Positions 1 to 8,183 of a DNA stretch of 45,384 nt are shown here, piece by piece. Each line of letters starts with the position of its first letter. Position 1 is the first letter of the stretch. The translations under genes were made by a program, and so were the position numbers. The notes below the pieces were generated by a model. That model was not told the DNA's origin, searched no databases, and worked only from the letters and a program-made list of their open reading frames with translations. Origin of the DNA: Bordetella parapertussis (lineage in GTDB: Bacteria > Pseudomonadota > Gammaproteobacteria > Burkholderiales > Burkholderiaceae_C); the NCBI GenBank assembly GCA_945878355.1, contig CAMCTC010000035.1, positions 1-45,384 on the forward strand, given 5' to 3'.

Positions 1-1416
1 CGCGTCGCCGCGGTAGCCCTGCACCATAGGCGCCACGTCGACCAAGGCCGGCGCCGGCGCGCGCTGCGGTTCATCGGTCGGCAGGTAGCTGCCCAGCGTG
101 CGGTTGTCGGCTTTCAGGTAAGCCTGCGCGACGCGCTGCACATCGGCCAACGTGAGCTTGCGCATCCGGTCGCGGCGCAGGAAGTACAGCCGCCAGTCGC
201 CGTTGCCGATCGCCTCGGACAGCGCCACGCCGACGGTCTCGGGGTTGGAGAACCCCTGGTCCCAGTCGTTGAGCCACTGGATCCGGACCCGTTCGAGCTC
301 CTCGGCCGTGATCGGCTCGCTGGTCAGTGCGTCGACTGTGGCCAACAACTCGCTGCGGGCCCGGACGACATCCTCGCCCGGCGCGAGGTGCGCCCCCAGC
401 ATCAGCGGCCCGGGCTCGGCCAGGCTCCAGGCAAAACCAAAGGTCGACGCCACGAGTTGCCGCTCGACCAGACGCTTGTGCAAGCGCCCAGAAGGCGCTG
501 GCCCCAGCACGCCTGCCAGCGCTTGGAAGGCCATGAAGTCGGGATGCCCGGCCGGCACGCCGTGCCAAGCCGCGAGCAGGAAAGGCGTACCGCCCTTGCG
601 CCGCACCGTGACGCTGCGCTCGCCGTCCTGCGCCGGGTCGACGGTGTAAGTGGGCGCGAGCTTGCGCTGCGGTCGGGGCAGAGGCCCGAAGGCCTTGGCC
701 ACCGTCGCGAGCACCTGGGTTGGGTCGAATTTGCCGGCGACCACCAGCGTCGCGTTGTCGGGCTGGTAGTACTGGCGGTAGAAAGCCTGCAGCCGGCCGA
801 TGTCGACGTTCTCGACGTCGGCCCGCGCGCCGATGATCGACTTGCCGTGGTTGTGCCACTGGTACATCGTCGCCATCGTCTGCTGCAAGGTGGCGCGCAC
901 CGGGTCGTTCTCGCCCGACTCCATCTCGTTGCGCACCACCGTCATCTCGGTGTCGAGGTCGCTGCGCGCGATCAGGCTGTTGAGCATCGCGTCGGCCTGC
1001 CAGCCCAGGTACCAGCGCAGCGTGTCGTCGTTGGCCGAGAAGCTGGCGAAGTAGTTGGTGCGGTCGTACGAGGTGCTGCCGTTGTAACGCAGCCCGCGCT
1101 TGCCCATCTCGGCCATCACGTTGCGGGTGGTCGGCGTGCCCTTGAAGATCAGGTGTTCGAGCAGGTGCGCCATGCCGGTCTCGCCATAGCTCTCGTGGCG
1201 CGATCCGACGTGGTAAGTCATGTTCACCGTGGTGCTGGGCTTGGTCGCATCGGGCACCAGCAGCAGTTGCAGGCCGTTGGCCAACCGGTACTCGGTGATG
1301 CCTTCGACCTGGGTGACTTCGGTCAGCCCTGGCGGGGGCGCCGCCTGTGCGCCAGGTCCGGCAAACAAGCCCAGAGAAGCCATCAACAGAATAGGTAGCC
1401 AGCGTTCAATGATCAT
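1..1416 (-). CDS. M16 family zinc metallopeptidase, C-terminus beyond window
   Basis: Insulinase/pitrilysin-type peptidase, probably exported: a hydrophobic N-terminus (residues 5-25) ends in an AQA-like cleavage site. The inverted zinc motif HLLEH is at residues 84-88 and the third ligand, Glu164, lies 76 residues downstream in NEMESGEND, the classical HxxEH(x)~75E spacing. About 472 residues are visible, covering the M16 N-terminal and inactive middle domains; the reading frame stays open to base 1, so the gene is truncated by the window, not by mutation. The ATG overlaps the last 11 nt of the Nudix gene, so it is translated as the last gene of the MFS-Nudix-M16 operon. Substrate unknown; bacterial members degrade peptides in the periplasm. 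Family assignment is firm. Confidence 0.93.
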   Translation of the reverse strand, partial: MIIERWLPILLMASLGLFAGPGAQAAPPPGLTEVTQVEGITEYRLANGLQLLLVPDATKPSTTVNMTYHVGSRHESYGETGMAHLLEHLIFKGTPTTRNVMAEMGKRGLRYNGSTSYDRTNYFASFSANDDTLRWYLGWQADAMLNSLIARSDLDTEMTVVRNEMESGENDPVRATLQQTMATMYQWHNHGKSIIGARADVENVDIGRLQAFYRQYYQPDNATLVVAGKFDPTQVLATVAKAFGPLPRPQRKLAPTYTVDPAQDGERSVTVRRKGGTPFLLAAWHGVPAGHPDFMAFQALAGVLGPAPSGRLHKRLVERQLVASTFGFAWSLAEPGPLMLGAHLAPGEDVVRARSELLATVDALTSEPITAEELERVRIQWLNDWDQGFSNPETVGVALSEAIGNGDWRLYFLRRDRMRKLTLADVQRVAQAYLKADNRTLGSYLPTDEPQRAPAPALVDVAPMVQGYRGDA

Positions 1417-1912
1417 GGTCAGTCTTGGGGGTCGGTGAAAAAACAGTGGGCAGCAGCTGGATCGCTGGGCCTGCGGCCCGCAATTTCACCAGCAGCGCCG
1501 GCAGGTTCAAGCTGCGGCTCAGCAACAGGCCCATGTGGCGAGCACAGCGGCGGTGAACGCGGTCGAACGGCGTCCATTCGAAACCGTCCATCTCGGGCCG
1601 GCTGCGGCCCCAGGTGTCGGTGTAGTGGCTGTCGCAATGGCAGGTCGCGGCGTCGAAGCGTTCGGTCAGCACCGCATAGAGCTGCAAGTCCTTGCGCGGC
1701 AGGTAGGCCATCCGGCCCAGGTCGAGCAGCGATTCGCCGGCGCAAACAATCCCGCACTCCTCCCGCGTCTCGCGCAGCGCGGCATGCAGCGGCGCCTCAC
1801 CCGGCTCGGCACTGCCTTTGGGGATGTCCCAGTGCCAGGCGCCCGTGACGCGGCACAGCAAGATCTCGGACTGCGGGTTGAGCAGCAGGATGCCGCAGGA
1901 CAGCGACTTCAT
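1406..1912 (-). CDS. Nudix hydrolase
   Basis: 168-residue single-domain Nudix hydrolase. The canonical box GX5EX7REUXEEXGU is complete: G-SAEPG-E, seven residues, then RETREECGI, with the EE pair that binds the divalent metal. Members hydrolyse nucleoside diphosphates linked to another moiety; the exact substrate cannot be read from the sequence. The start ATG (1912) overlaps the stop of the MFS gene by 4 nt (ATGA), which fixes the start and indicates translational coupling. The C-terminus ends TDHDH and overlaps the M16 start. The fairly late part of the protein, after residue 120, is not characteristic of MutT itself, so MutT function should not be assumed. Confidence 0.92.
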   Translation of the reverse strand: MKSLSCGILLLNPQSEILLCRVTGAWHWDIPKGSAEPGEAPLHAALRETREECGIVCAGESLLDLGRMAYLPRKDLQLYAVLTERFDAATCHCDSHYTDTWGRSRPEMDGFEWTPFDRVHRRCARHMGLLLSRSLNLPALLVKLRAAGPAIQLLPTVFSPTPKTDHDH

Positions 1913-3126
1913 CGCGGCGCAGGCCTGCCGAAACCGCTCGCCTTGCTGACGCGGCGAACCAATTTCCAGGTCGCGGCAGTGGCCAGCACCGACAGCCCCA
2001 GACAGCCCCAGATCACCAGCGCGTAGCTGTGCAGCGCATCGAACAACGCACCCGCGATCCAGGGCCCGAGCAGGTTGCCAAAGGCCGCGGCGGTGTAGAG
2101 CGTGCCGATGATGGAAGACACCGCGCGGGCACCGAACAAGTCCATGCACAGCGCAGGCAGCAGCGAGACGATGCCGCCATAGCTCAGACCGATCCACAGC
2201 GAGAACCAGACCATCGCGACGTAGCCGTCGGCACCGGCCCAAGCCAGGTAAGCCAGACCCATCGAAGCCTGGGACAAGGCCAGCGTCAGCGGCCGGCCCA
2301 GCCGGTCGGCCAGCGCGCCGATCGCAAATCGGCCGACCAGGCTGCCGATGCCGATCAGCCCGACCAGGCCGACCGCCTGCCCGTCAGAGACGCCGAGGTC
2401 GCGCGCGGCGGCAGAGACATGGGCGAACGGAATGAACATGCTGGGGCTGGCCAGCACCACCGCCAGGTACATCCATCGAAAATCGCTGCTGCGCAGCGCC
2501 TGGCGCAGCGTGTGACCGGACACTGCAGCACCAGGCGCAGCGGTGGCCGACGGCGCACGCTTGAGCAACAGCGTCGATCCCAGCCCGAACAACAACACGC
2601 CAGCGGCCAGCCACTGCATCGCACCGCGCCACTGCAGCGCGGCGATCAACAGGGTCGCGGCCAGCGGCACCACGACCGTGCCGGCGCCGATGCCGGCGCT
2701 GGCGATGCCTGCGGCCAGACCCCGGCGGCGCGTGAACCAGGGCTGGACGCAGGCGATCGCCGGCGTGTAGACCAGCGCGATCCCGACCCCGATGCCAACG
2801 CCGTATGCGGCGTAGATCGCCCACATCGACGTCGCCCAGCTGCTGGCGATCAAACCACAAGCGATGAACAACATGCCCAGGCTGCAGACCAGGCGCGGAC
2901 CGAAGCGGTCGGCCAGCATGCCGGCGCCGGCGCCGAACACGAAATACACCAGGCCCGACAGACCGAACACCAGCGAGACATCGGCGCGCCGTGCGTCGAA
3001 TGCCTCTGACAACGAGGTGAAGAAGGCAGCGAACGAGTACGAGACACCGAAGATCGTCGCGAGCGCGACGAAACAGGCCCAGACCGCGACCCAGGCGTAA
3101 CGGGGTTCTCGGGCTGTATCGGTCAT
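1909..3126 (-). CDS. MFS transporter, oxalate/formate- or monocarboxylate-type
   Basis: 405 residues with twelve hydrophobic segments, about the usual size of a major facilitator. The loop between segments 2 and 3 carries a DRFGPR signature (GMLADRFGPR) and the equivalent loop in the second half carries ADRLGRP, as in the MFS A-motif. The general look (RRGLAAGIASAGIGAG after segment 4) is that of the oxalate:formate antiporter/monocarboxylate porter group, so an organic anion is the likely substrate; this is inference. First gene of a tight leftward operon with the Nudix and M16 genes. The start follows the 3' end of the nicotinamidase-like gene by 31 nt, so it may belong to a longer transcript. 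Confidence 0.9.
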   Translation of the reverse strand: MTDTAREPRYAWVAVWACFVALATIFGVSYSFAAFFTSLSEAFDARRADVSLVFGLSGLVYFVFGAGAGMLADRFGPRLVCSLGMLFIACGLIASSWATSMWAIYAAYGVGIGVGIALVYTPAIACVQPWFTRRRGLAAGIASAGIGAGTVVVPLAATLLIAALQWRGAMQWLAAGVLLFGLGSTLLLKRAPSATAAPGAAVSGHTLRQALRSSDFRWMYLAVVLASPSMFIPFAHVSAAARDLGVSDGQAVGLVGLIGIGSLVGRFAIGALADRLGRPLTLALSQASMGLAYLAWAGADGYVAMVWFSLWIGLSYGGIVSLLPALCMDLFGARAVSSIIGTLYTAAAFGNLLGPWIAGALFDALHSYALVIWGCLGLSVLATAATWKLVRRVSKASGFGRPAPR

Positions 3127-3157
3127 CGCCTGCGAGTGTAGTGTTGCAAGCCCCGCG

Positions 3158-4006
3158 TCAGCGCAGCGCGAGTTCGGTGCTGCGTGCCAGGCGCACGCCG
3201 CGAGCGGCCATCGCGGCCAGAAACTCGGCCTGCTCGGCCTCGAAACCGGCCACCGGGCTGGTGCAGTCGGTCAGCAATACCAGCCGATCGGGCCGGCCCG
3301 ACGGCAGGTGCTCGACCAGATGTTCGACGCTGGCCCTGACGCAGTGGCTGCCGGCCTCGCCGGCGATCAGCAGCGTGTCGGCTCGGTCCAGCCTTGCCAG
3401 CAGCGACTGGTTCATCGCGGTACCGGGGTCCGCCGGGTCGGGCACCTCGGCCTGCAGCGCGCTGTAGTGCTCGGTCCAGGGGTTGTCGCCCTTGATGACG
3501 CAGGCCACCGCTTGCAGCTTGGCGTCCTCCCAGGCGTTGCAGGCTGCAGCCAGGTCGGCGTGCAAGCCATGGCCCCAGCTGCCGATCTGGCAATGCACCG
3601 GCCAGACCATCAGACGGTAGCGGGCGCTGGCTTCGAGCGCATCGAGGTAAGCCTGGGCGCGCGCCAGCTGGGCGCTGTCACGCGGCGCGTAAGTGCCCGC
3701 CCGAAGCTCGGCGGCGCTGATCGTCGTGAACGGCGCCACCGGCGCGCCCGTGCCGCTGCGCCAGAAAGGCGGGTGAGCGATGTCGACCCGGTGGTGCGAG
3801 TCCAGCGTGACGGTGATCGCCGCCAGCGCCGCAGCGTGGGCGCGCACAAAAGCCGCCAGCCGCAGCATGTCGGCATGCGCACCGGGCACAGCCAGGGCCG
3901 GCGCCAGGCGCTCAGCGCTCACCGGGTCGACCGGGCAGTAGCGCTCAGGCAGGTCGCAGAAATCGTTCTGCGCATCGATGATCAGCAGTTCGGTGCGGTG
4001 GGCCAT
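3158..4006 (-). CDS. Nicotinamidase/isochorismatase-like cysteine hydrolase
   Basis: 282-residue member of the isochorismatase superfamily, longer than a typical nicotinamidase (about 210). The catalytic triad is visible: Asp11 in IIDAQNDFCD, Lys172 in VIKGDNPW, and Cys222 in GEAGSHCVRAS. A metal-binding strip D69-x-H71 (TLDSHHR) and the WPVHC segment at 135-139 match nicotinamidases, so nicotinamide deamidation to nicotinate (NAD salvage) is the best guess; other amide substrates are possible. Start at the MAHRTELL methionine; GGACAAG upstream is a weak ribosome site. The first 18 codons and the 5' leader are duplicated perfectly at 5677-5778. Confidence 0.85.
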   Translation of the reverse strand: MAHRTELLIIDAQNDFCDLPERYCPVDPVSAERLAPALAVPGAHADMLRLAAFVRAHAAALAAITVTLDSHHRVDIAHPPFWRSGTGAPVAPFTTISAAELRAGTYAPRDSAQLARAQAYLDALEASARYRLMVWPVHCQIGSWGHGLHADLAAACNAWEDAKLQAVACVIKGDNPWTEHYSALQAEVPDPADPGTAMNQSLLARLDRADTLLIAGEAGSHCVRASVEHLVEHLPSGRPDRLVLLTDCTSPVAGFEAEQAEFLAAMAARGVRLARSTELALR

Positions 4007-4053
4007 GGGCTTGTCCTTCGGGCAGGCCTGCCAATGTAGCCCAGGCGAGGGGC
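3952..4053. repeat. 102-bp perfect direct repeat, copy A
   Basis: Bases 3952-4053 are identical to 5677-5778 (offset 1725). This copy comprises the first 18 codons of the nicotinamidase-like gene plus 47 bp of its leader. Outside the limits the sequences diverge at once on both sides. The two copies bracket the TTC38-like gene. Confidence 0.95.
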
Positions 4054-4107
4054 GGGCTGTGGCCGACGGCGCCGCAGCTCAGCCGCCTGCCCAAGCGCCT
4101 GGCTGGG

Positions 4108-5451
4108 TCATTCGGCCGCGACCCGCTGGCTGACGTCCGTCGCTGCCGCATAGCGCGCAAGACGGCCGGCCCAAGGGCTTTGCGGCTTGTGCGCAAGGCG
4201 TTCAGCGGCCAGCGCTTCGGCCGTCGCGCGCATCCCGCCTCTGACTGCCGCGTGCAAGGCCGTGAGAGGCAGCACGTCGCGCTGCGCATGGCTGCCGCCG
4301 AAGCGCTGGGCCTGACCCCGCACGCGCATGATTTTCTCCACCGCCTCGGCATGGCGACCGGCGCCAAAGGCAACAAAGCCCTCAGCCAGCGGCAGGCCGA
4401 TGGCCGATGTCATCAGCGCGTTGTCGCCCTGCCCCTGCGCTGTGCGGCGCATGGCCTGGAGGCTGCGCTCAGCCAACGCTTGCTCGTCAGCGCCGATGAA
4501 GGCCATGACAGCGTGAAGGTCGTTGAAGGCGAGCACGCCATCCTCGGCCTTGAGCTCCCACGCTCGCGCAAGGCGCGCAAAGCGGTCGCCGGTATCCACA
4601 CCCTCGAGATACAGCCGCCACAGCAGCGCTGAGGCGTCGAGCATTTCCAGCGCGATGTTGGCCTCGTCGCTCGGACGGATGCGCTCGTCGTACAGGGCGA
4701 GCGCTGCTTTCGGGTCCTGCGCGTCAAGGTGTAGCAGCGCGAGGTGCCACCAGTTGTGGTACCCAAAGCCGCAATCCTGCGACCAGCCCTGCGAGGTGCG
4801 ATCGAGCCAGTCGCGGCCCTGATCGATGTCGCCGCGCATCTCATGGACATGCGCCACCGCATGCACGGCCCAGGCATCCAGCGACTCGATCTCGATGGCC
4901 TCGCGGCCAAAAGCTTCGGCACGCGCATAGTCGCCGCATTCTTCAAAGCCGAAGGCGGCCATGCCAAGAATGGCGTGCCTGGCCTCATCGTCTGGACCAT
5001 GGGCGCGCAGCGCGGCGAGTGGAATATCGCGCAGTTCGAACTGCTGCCCCGTGAAAAAACAGCCCGCATGCGCGATCTGCACGGCAAGCGCATCGCGCGG
5101 ATTTTCCTGCGCGATGCGGGCGAAGGTCGCCGTGCTGGCGACCATCTGGCCTTCGGCCCAGCGGGTCGCGCCGGCAATGTGCGCACGCTCACGGTCGTCG
5201 AGTTCGCAGGCCCGCGCCGCGAGCAGCGAGCGCGTGACCTCGTCGGCAAACAGCCGGTCCGTCATCTGGGCGAGCACGGCAGCGCGCGTGATCCAGGCCA
5301 GGCCGAATTGGCCGTCGTCTTCGAGTGCGGCATCGAGCGTGGCGATGGGGTCGCCGTGATAGGTGCGGATCTGACGCAGGGCCTGGTCGAACTTTGCCGC
5401 CGCCGGGCGGGAGGCGGTCGAGAGGGCGCAGCCGTAGAGGTCGTGGAGCAT
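4108..5451 (-). CDS. TTC38-like tetratricopeptide repeat protein
   Basis: 447 residues, all-helical, no signal peptide. It resembles animal TTC38 and its bacterial relatives along its length: LFADEVTRSLLAARACELDDRERAH early, DAWAVHAVAHVHEM near residue 195, NWWHLALLHLD near 235, and GGSHAQRDV near the C-terminus are the recognisable family blocks. TTC38 proteins have no established biochemical activity. The start is placed at MLHDLYG with AAGGA eight bases upstream; an earlier in-frame start would add a basic, unconserved 33-residue leader. The gene sits alone between two 102-bp direct repeats and is probably an insertion separating the nicotinamidase-like gene from the ABM gene. Its own promoter should lie in 5452-5676. 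Confidence 0.85.
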   Translation of the reverse strand: MLHDLYGCALSTASRPAAAKFDQALRQIRTYHGDPIATLDAALEDDGQFGLAWITRAAVLAQMTDRLFADEVTRSLLAARACELDDRERAHIAGATRWAEGQMVASTATFARIAQENPRDALAVQIAHAGCFFTGQQFELRDIPLAALRAHGPDDEARHAILGMAAFGFEECGDYARAEAFGREAIEIESLDAWAVHAVAHVHEMRGDIDQGRDWLDRTSQGWSQDCGFGYHNWWHLALLHLDAQDPKAALALYDERIRPSDEANIALEMLDASALLWRLYLEGVDTGDRFARLARAWELKAEDGVLAFNDLHAVMAFIGADEQALAERSLQAMRRTAQGQGDNALMTSAIGLPLAEGFVAFGAGRHAEAVEKIMRVRGQAQRFGGSHAQRDVLPLTALHAAVRGGMRATAEALAAERLAHKPQSPWAGRLARYAAATDVSQRVAAE

Positions 5452-5676
5452 GGGACTTGTCCTTACAGGAGAGGCGCCATGGCGGCAGCGGTTCGATCGT
5501 CTGCGATCACGCAAGGCAGGACATGGCGAAGTCTGGTTATGGGTGGTCAATCCGCTGGGCCCGCCAGCTCATGCGGTGTTGTTTCGAGCAGACCGATGGT
5601 CGCTCACAAAACAGCTTGTTCAGCTGCGCAAAATGCCGATTTTTCGCAATAGTCATCAAGACCAAGGGTTCTGCTG

Positions 5677-5778
5677 GGTCGCAGAAATCGTTCTGCGCAT
5701 CGATGATCAGCAGTTCGGTGCGGTGGGCCATGGGCTTGTCCTTCGGGCAGGCCTGCCAATGTAGCCCAGGCGAGGGGC
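5677..5778 (-). pseudogene. Direct repeat copy B: orphan 5' end of the nicotinamidase-like gene
   Basis: Perfect copy of 3952-4053. It carries the leader, ATG and first 18 codons (MAHRTELLIIDAQNDFCD) of the hydrolase; beyond that the frame runs into unrelated sequence and ends near 5537. No catalytic Lys or Cys is present, so it cannot be functional. The remaining bases 5452-5676 between this repeat and the TTC38-like start hold no recognisable gene and probably the TTC38 promoter. The identity of the two copies implies a recent event or ongoing homogenisation. Confidence 0.9.
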
Positions 5779-5827
5779 TGACACTGGCGCGCATAAACTG
5801 CGACGACCCAGCCCTCACGGAGCGACC

Positions 5828-6130
5828 ATGATTCTCGAACTCGCCGACATCCGCATCCTCCCAGGCCAGCAGGCCGGTTTTGAGGAAGCCATCGCACGCG
5901 CACTGGCCACCGTCGCCAGCCAAGCCCAGGGGATGATGGGCTGGAAAGTCAACAAGAGCGTCGAGAGCCCGGACCGCTATGTGCTGCAGATCTTCTGGAA
6001 CCAGCTGGAAGACCACACCGTGGGCTTCCGCCAGGGCCCGCTGTTCGCCCAATGGCGCGCGATCATCGGTCCGTTCTTTGCCCAGCCGCCGATGGTCGAA
6101 CACTTCGAACTGGTCGGCAAGTCGGACTGA
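5828..6130 (+). CDS. Antibiotic biosynthesis monooxygenase (ABM) domain protein
   Basis: 100-residue single ABM/ferredoxin-like fold protein: ILELADIRILPGQQAGFEEA forms the first strand and helix, and MGWKVNKSVESPDRYVLQIFW the central strands. Such small proteins act as cofactor-independent oxygenases or as stress-related dimers of unknown substrate. Start ATG preceded by CGGAGCGACC, a fair Shine-Dalgarno sequence. It is followed after 6 nt by the M20 peptidase, so the two are likely cotranscribed. Its promoter lies directly right of repeat copy B, in the segment 5779-5827. Confidence 0.88.
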   Translation: MILELADIRILPGQQAGFEEAIARALATVASQAQGMMGWKVNKSVESPDRYVLQIFWNQLEDHTVGFRQGPLFAQWRAIIGPFFAQPPMVEHFELVGKSD

Positions 6131-6136
6131 CCCGCG

Positions 6137-7561
6137 ATGAACGCCACCACCCGCGACGCCGTCGCCCAAGCCGAGGCCTTGTTCGATTCGGGCGACTTCT
6201 TCCGCAGCCTGGCCCGACGCGTGGCCTGCCGCACCGAGAGCCAGAACCCGGCGCGTGCGCCCGAGCTGCTGGCCTACCTCAATGACGAGATCGCGCCCGC
6301 GCTCGCCACGCTGGGGTTCACCAGCGCCATCCATGCGAACCCGGTGACCGGCGCGCCGCCGCTGCTGGTGGCCGAGCGGCTGGAAGACCCCACGCTGCCG
6401 ACCGTGCTGTTCTATGGCCACGGCGACGTGATTCGCGGCCACGAGGGCCAATGGGCCGAGGGACGCGACCCCTGGACGCTGACGACGGTGACGCCGCAAG
6501 GCGCTGGGTCGCAGCGCTGGTACGGCCGCGGCAGCGCCGACAACAAGTCGCAGCACAGCATCAACCTGGCGGCGATCGGCGCGGTGCTGGCCGCTCGCGG
6601 CGGCCGGCTGGGATTCAACGCCAAATGGCTGCTTGAGATGGGCGAGGAGACCGGCTCGCCCGGTCTGGCCGAGTTCTGCACCCAACAGCGCAGTCTGCTG
6701 GCCGCTGACGTGCTGATCGCCAGCGACGGCCCCAGGCTGCGCGCCGACCGGCCGACGGTGTTTCTGGGCTCGCGCGGCGTCGCCAACTTCGAGCTGGTGC
6801 TCAACGCGCGCGAAGGCGGCCACCATTCGGGCAACTGGGGCGGGCTGTTGCGCAACCCGGGCACGGTGTTGGCCAACGCGATCGCCGGCCTGGTCGACAG
6901 CCGCGGCGTGATCCTGGTCCAGGGCCTGCGGCCGCCGCCTATCCCCGCCGCGGTGCGCACCGCGCTGGCCGACATCGTGGTCGGCGACGGACCCGGCGAC
7001 CCGGCGGTCGACCCCGGCTGGGGCGAACCCGGGCTGAGCCCGGCCGAGCGCGTGTTCGGCTGGAACACGCTCGAAGTGCTGGCGATGGGCTGCGGCAACC
7101 CGGCGCAACCGGTGAACGCGATCCCGCCGGCCGCGCGTGCGACGCTGCAACTGCGCTTTGTCGTCGGCACAGCCGCGAACCGGATCCGCGAGCATGTGCT
7201 GGCCCGGCTGGCCGAGCTGGGCCATGCCGACATCACGGTCAGCGAGCCGGTGGTGATGGCAGCGACCCGGCTCGACCCCGACAACGCCTGGGTTCGGCTG
7301 GCGCTGGCGAGCCTGGCGAAGTCGACCGGCGTGGCGCCCGCGCTGCTGCCCAACCTGGGCGGCAGCCTGCCCAACGACGTGTTCGCCGACATCCTGGGGC
7401 TGCCGACGGTCTGGGTACCGCACAGCTACCCGGCCTGCTCGCAACACGCACCCAATGAGCATGTGTTGGCGCCGCTGATGCGCGAAGGCTTGACGATGAG
7501 CGCGGCGCTGCTGTTCGAGGTCGGCGAGCAGGCGGCCGAGTTGCCGCGCCTTGTTCGCTGA
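6137..7561 (+). CDS. M20 family metallopeptidase/amidohydrolase
   Basis: 474-residue cytoplasmic zinc hydrolase of the M20 (ArgE/DapE/CPG2) clan. Metal ligands are recognisable: His95 and Asp97 in FYGHGDV, bridging Asp135 in GRGSADNK, and the catalytic/ligand Glu pair 169-170 in EMGEETGSPGL. A dimerisation domain is inserted in the middle (about residues 220-350, beginning LGSRGVANFEL). Annotated relatives hydrolyse dipeptides, N-acyl amino acids or carbamoyl compounds; the substrate is not evident. It lies between the ABM and cupin genes, and an amidohydrolase faces the set, suggesting a small catabolic cluster. Confidence 0.88.
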   Translation: MNATTRDAVAQAEALFDSGDFFRSLARRVACRTESQNPARAPELLAYLNDEIAPALATLGFTSAIHANPVTGAPPLLVAERLEDPTLPTVLFYGHGDVIRGHEGQWAEGRDPWTLTTVTPQGAGSQRWYGRGSADNKSQHSINLAAIGAVLAARGGRLGFNAKWLLEMGEETGSPGLAEFCTQQRSLLAADVLIASDGPRLRADRPTVFLGSRGVANFELVLNAREGGHHSGNWGGLLRNPGTVLANAIAGLVDSRGVILVQGLRPPPIPAAVRTALADIVVGDGPGDPAVDPGWGEPGLSPAERVFGWNTLEVLAMGCGNPAQPVNAIPPAARATLQLRFVVGTAANRIREHVLARLAELGHADITVSEPVVMAATRLDPDNAWVRLALASLAKSTGVAPALLPNLGGSLPNDVFADILGLPTVWVPHSYPACSQHAPNEHVLAPLMREGLTMSAALLFEVGEQAAELPRLVR

Positions 7562-7640
7562 TTCGCGCGTTGATTCGCTCGCTGATTCAGGCACTGCCGC
7601 AGGCCGCGCCAGGCAAGACAAACCCTTGGAGGAAGATCCG

Positions 7641-8030
7641 ATGTCAGACACCGAACAACGCTTCTCGGTCAGCCACCTGGACGAGGCCGATTTCAAGACC
7701 GGCGGCCTGCGCCCTTACTCGGCCTACCGCGACCTGGGCGTCGCGGCGGCCACGCAAGGCCTGGCCACCGCGCAGGTGATCCGGATGACCGCGCCCTATG
7801 CCGAGGCCTTCGGCGGGCGCCACCACCACGAGCTGCAGTTCCAGATGGCCTATGTGCTCAAGGGCTGGTTCAAGGCCGAGTTCGAAGGCCAGGGCCCACA
7901 GCTGATGAGCGCAGGCTCATGTTGGACCCAGCCGCCGGGCATACGCCACCGGGTGCTGGGCTGGTCGGACGACTGCGAGCTGCTCGAGATCATCCTGCCG
8001 GCCGAGCACCAAACGGTCAACGACGACTGA
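7641..8030 (+). CDS. Cupin-domain protein
   Basis: 129-residue single-domain cupin. The metal-binding region GGRHHHELQFQMAYVLKG and the second motif WTQPPGIRHRVLGWS resemble G(X)5HXH...G(X)5PXG...H cupin motifs. The start ATG at 7641 has a strong ribosome site, GGAGGA, seven bases upstream; the longer frame beginning at 7551 would overlap the M20 gene and lacks conservation. Role unknown; small cupins of this type are isomerases, dioxygenases or ligand-binding proteins. It ends at a pair of hairpin-containing dispersed repeats that probably terminate transcription. Confidence 0.85.
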   Translation: MSDTEQRFSVSHLDEADFKTGGLRPYSAYRDLGVAAATQGLATAQVIRMTAPYAEAFGGRHHHELQFQMAYVLKGWFKAEFEGQGPQLMSAGSCWTQPPGIRHRVLGWSDDCELLEIILPAEHQTVNDD

Positions 8031-8105
8031 GCGCCCCGAGGCCGGCCGAAGCCGGCCGCCCCCGTGGAGATCAAGCAAAGTGGCAAAGCCACATTTGCTT
8101 GAGAG
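8031..8105. repeat. Dispersed two-hairpin repeat, copy 1
   Basis: 75-bp element: a GGCCGGCC-GAA-GCCGGCC palindrome followed by a 30-bp hairpin (8072-8101) with arms CAAGCAAA(T)/ATTTGCTTG and GTGGC/GCCAC. Five copies occur in the window, mainly in tail-to-tail or 3'-flanking positions. Here it is the first of two tandem copies between convergent genes; a REP-like element and bidirectional terminator is likely. Confidence 0.85.
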
Positions 8106-8179
8106 TGCCCCGAGGCCGGCCGAAGCCGGCCGCCCCCCATGGGGATCAAGCAAAGTGGCAAAGCCACATTTGCTTGAGA
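8106..8179. repeat. Dispersed two-hairpin repeat, copy 2
   Basis: Second tandem copy, differing from copy 1 by a few bases (CCCATGGGG for CCGTGGAG). Its hairpin spans 8147-8176 and ends four bases from the stop of the leftward amidohydrolase. Confidence 0.85.
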
Positions 8180-8183
8180 CGCG

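Noticed and set aside
5537..7696. A very long leftward open frame (about 719 codons) across the ABM and M20 genes
   Set aside because: It is the antisense of two well-supported genes, rich in Arg/Gln/His as shadow frames of GC-rich genes are; only its last part coincides with the duplicated hydrolase start.
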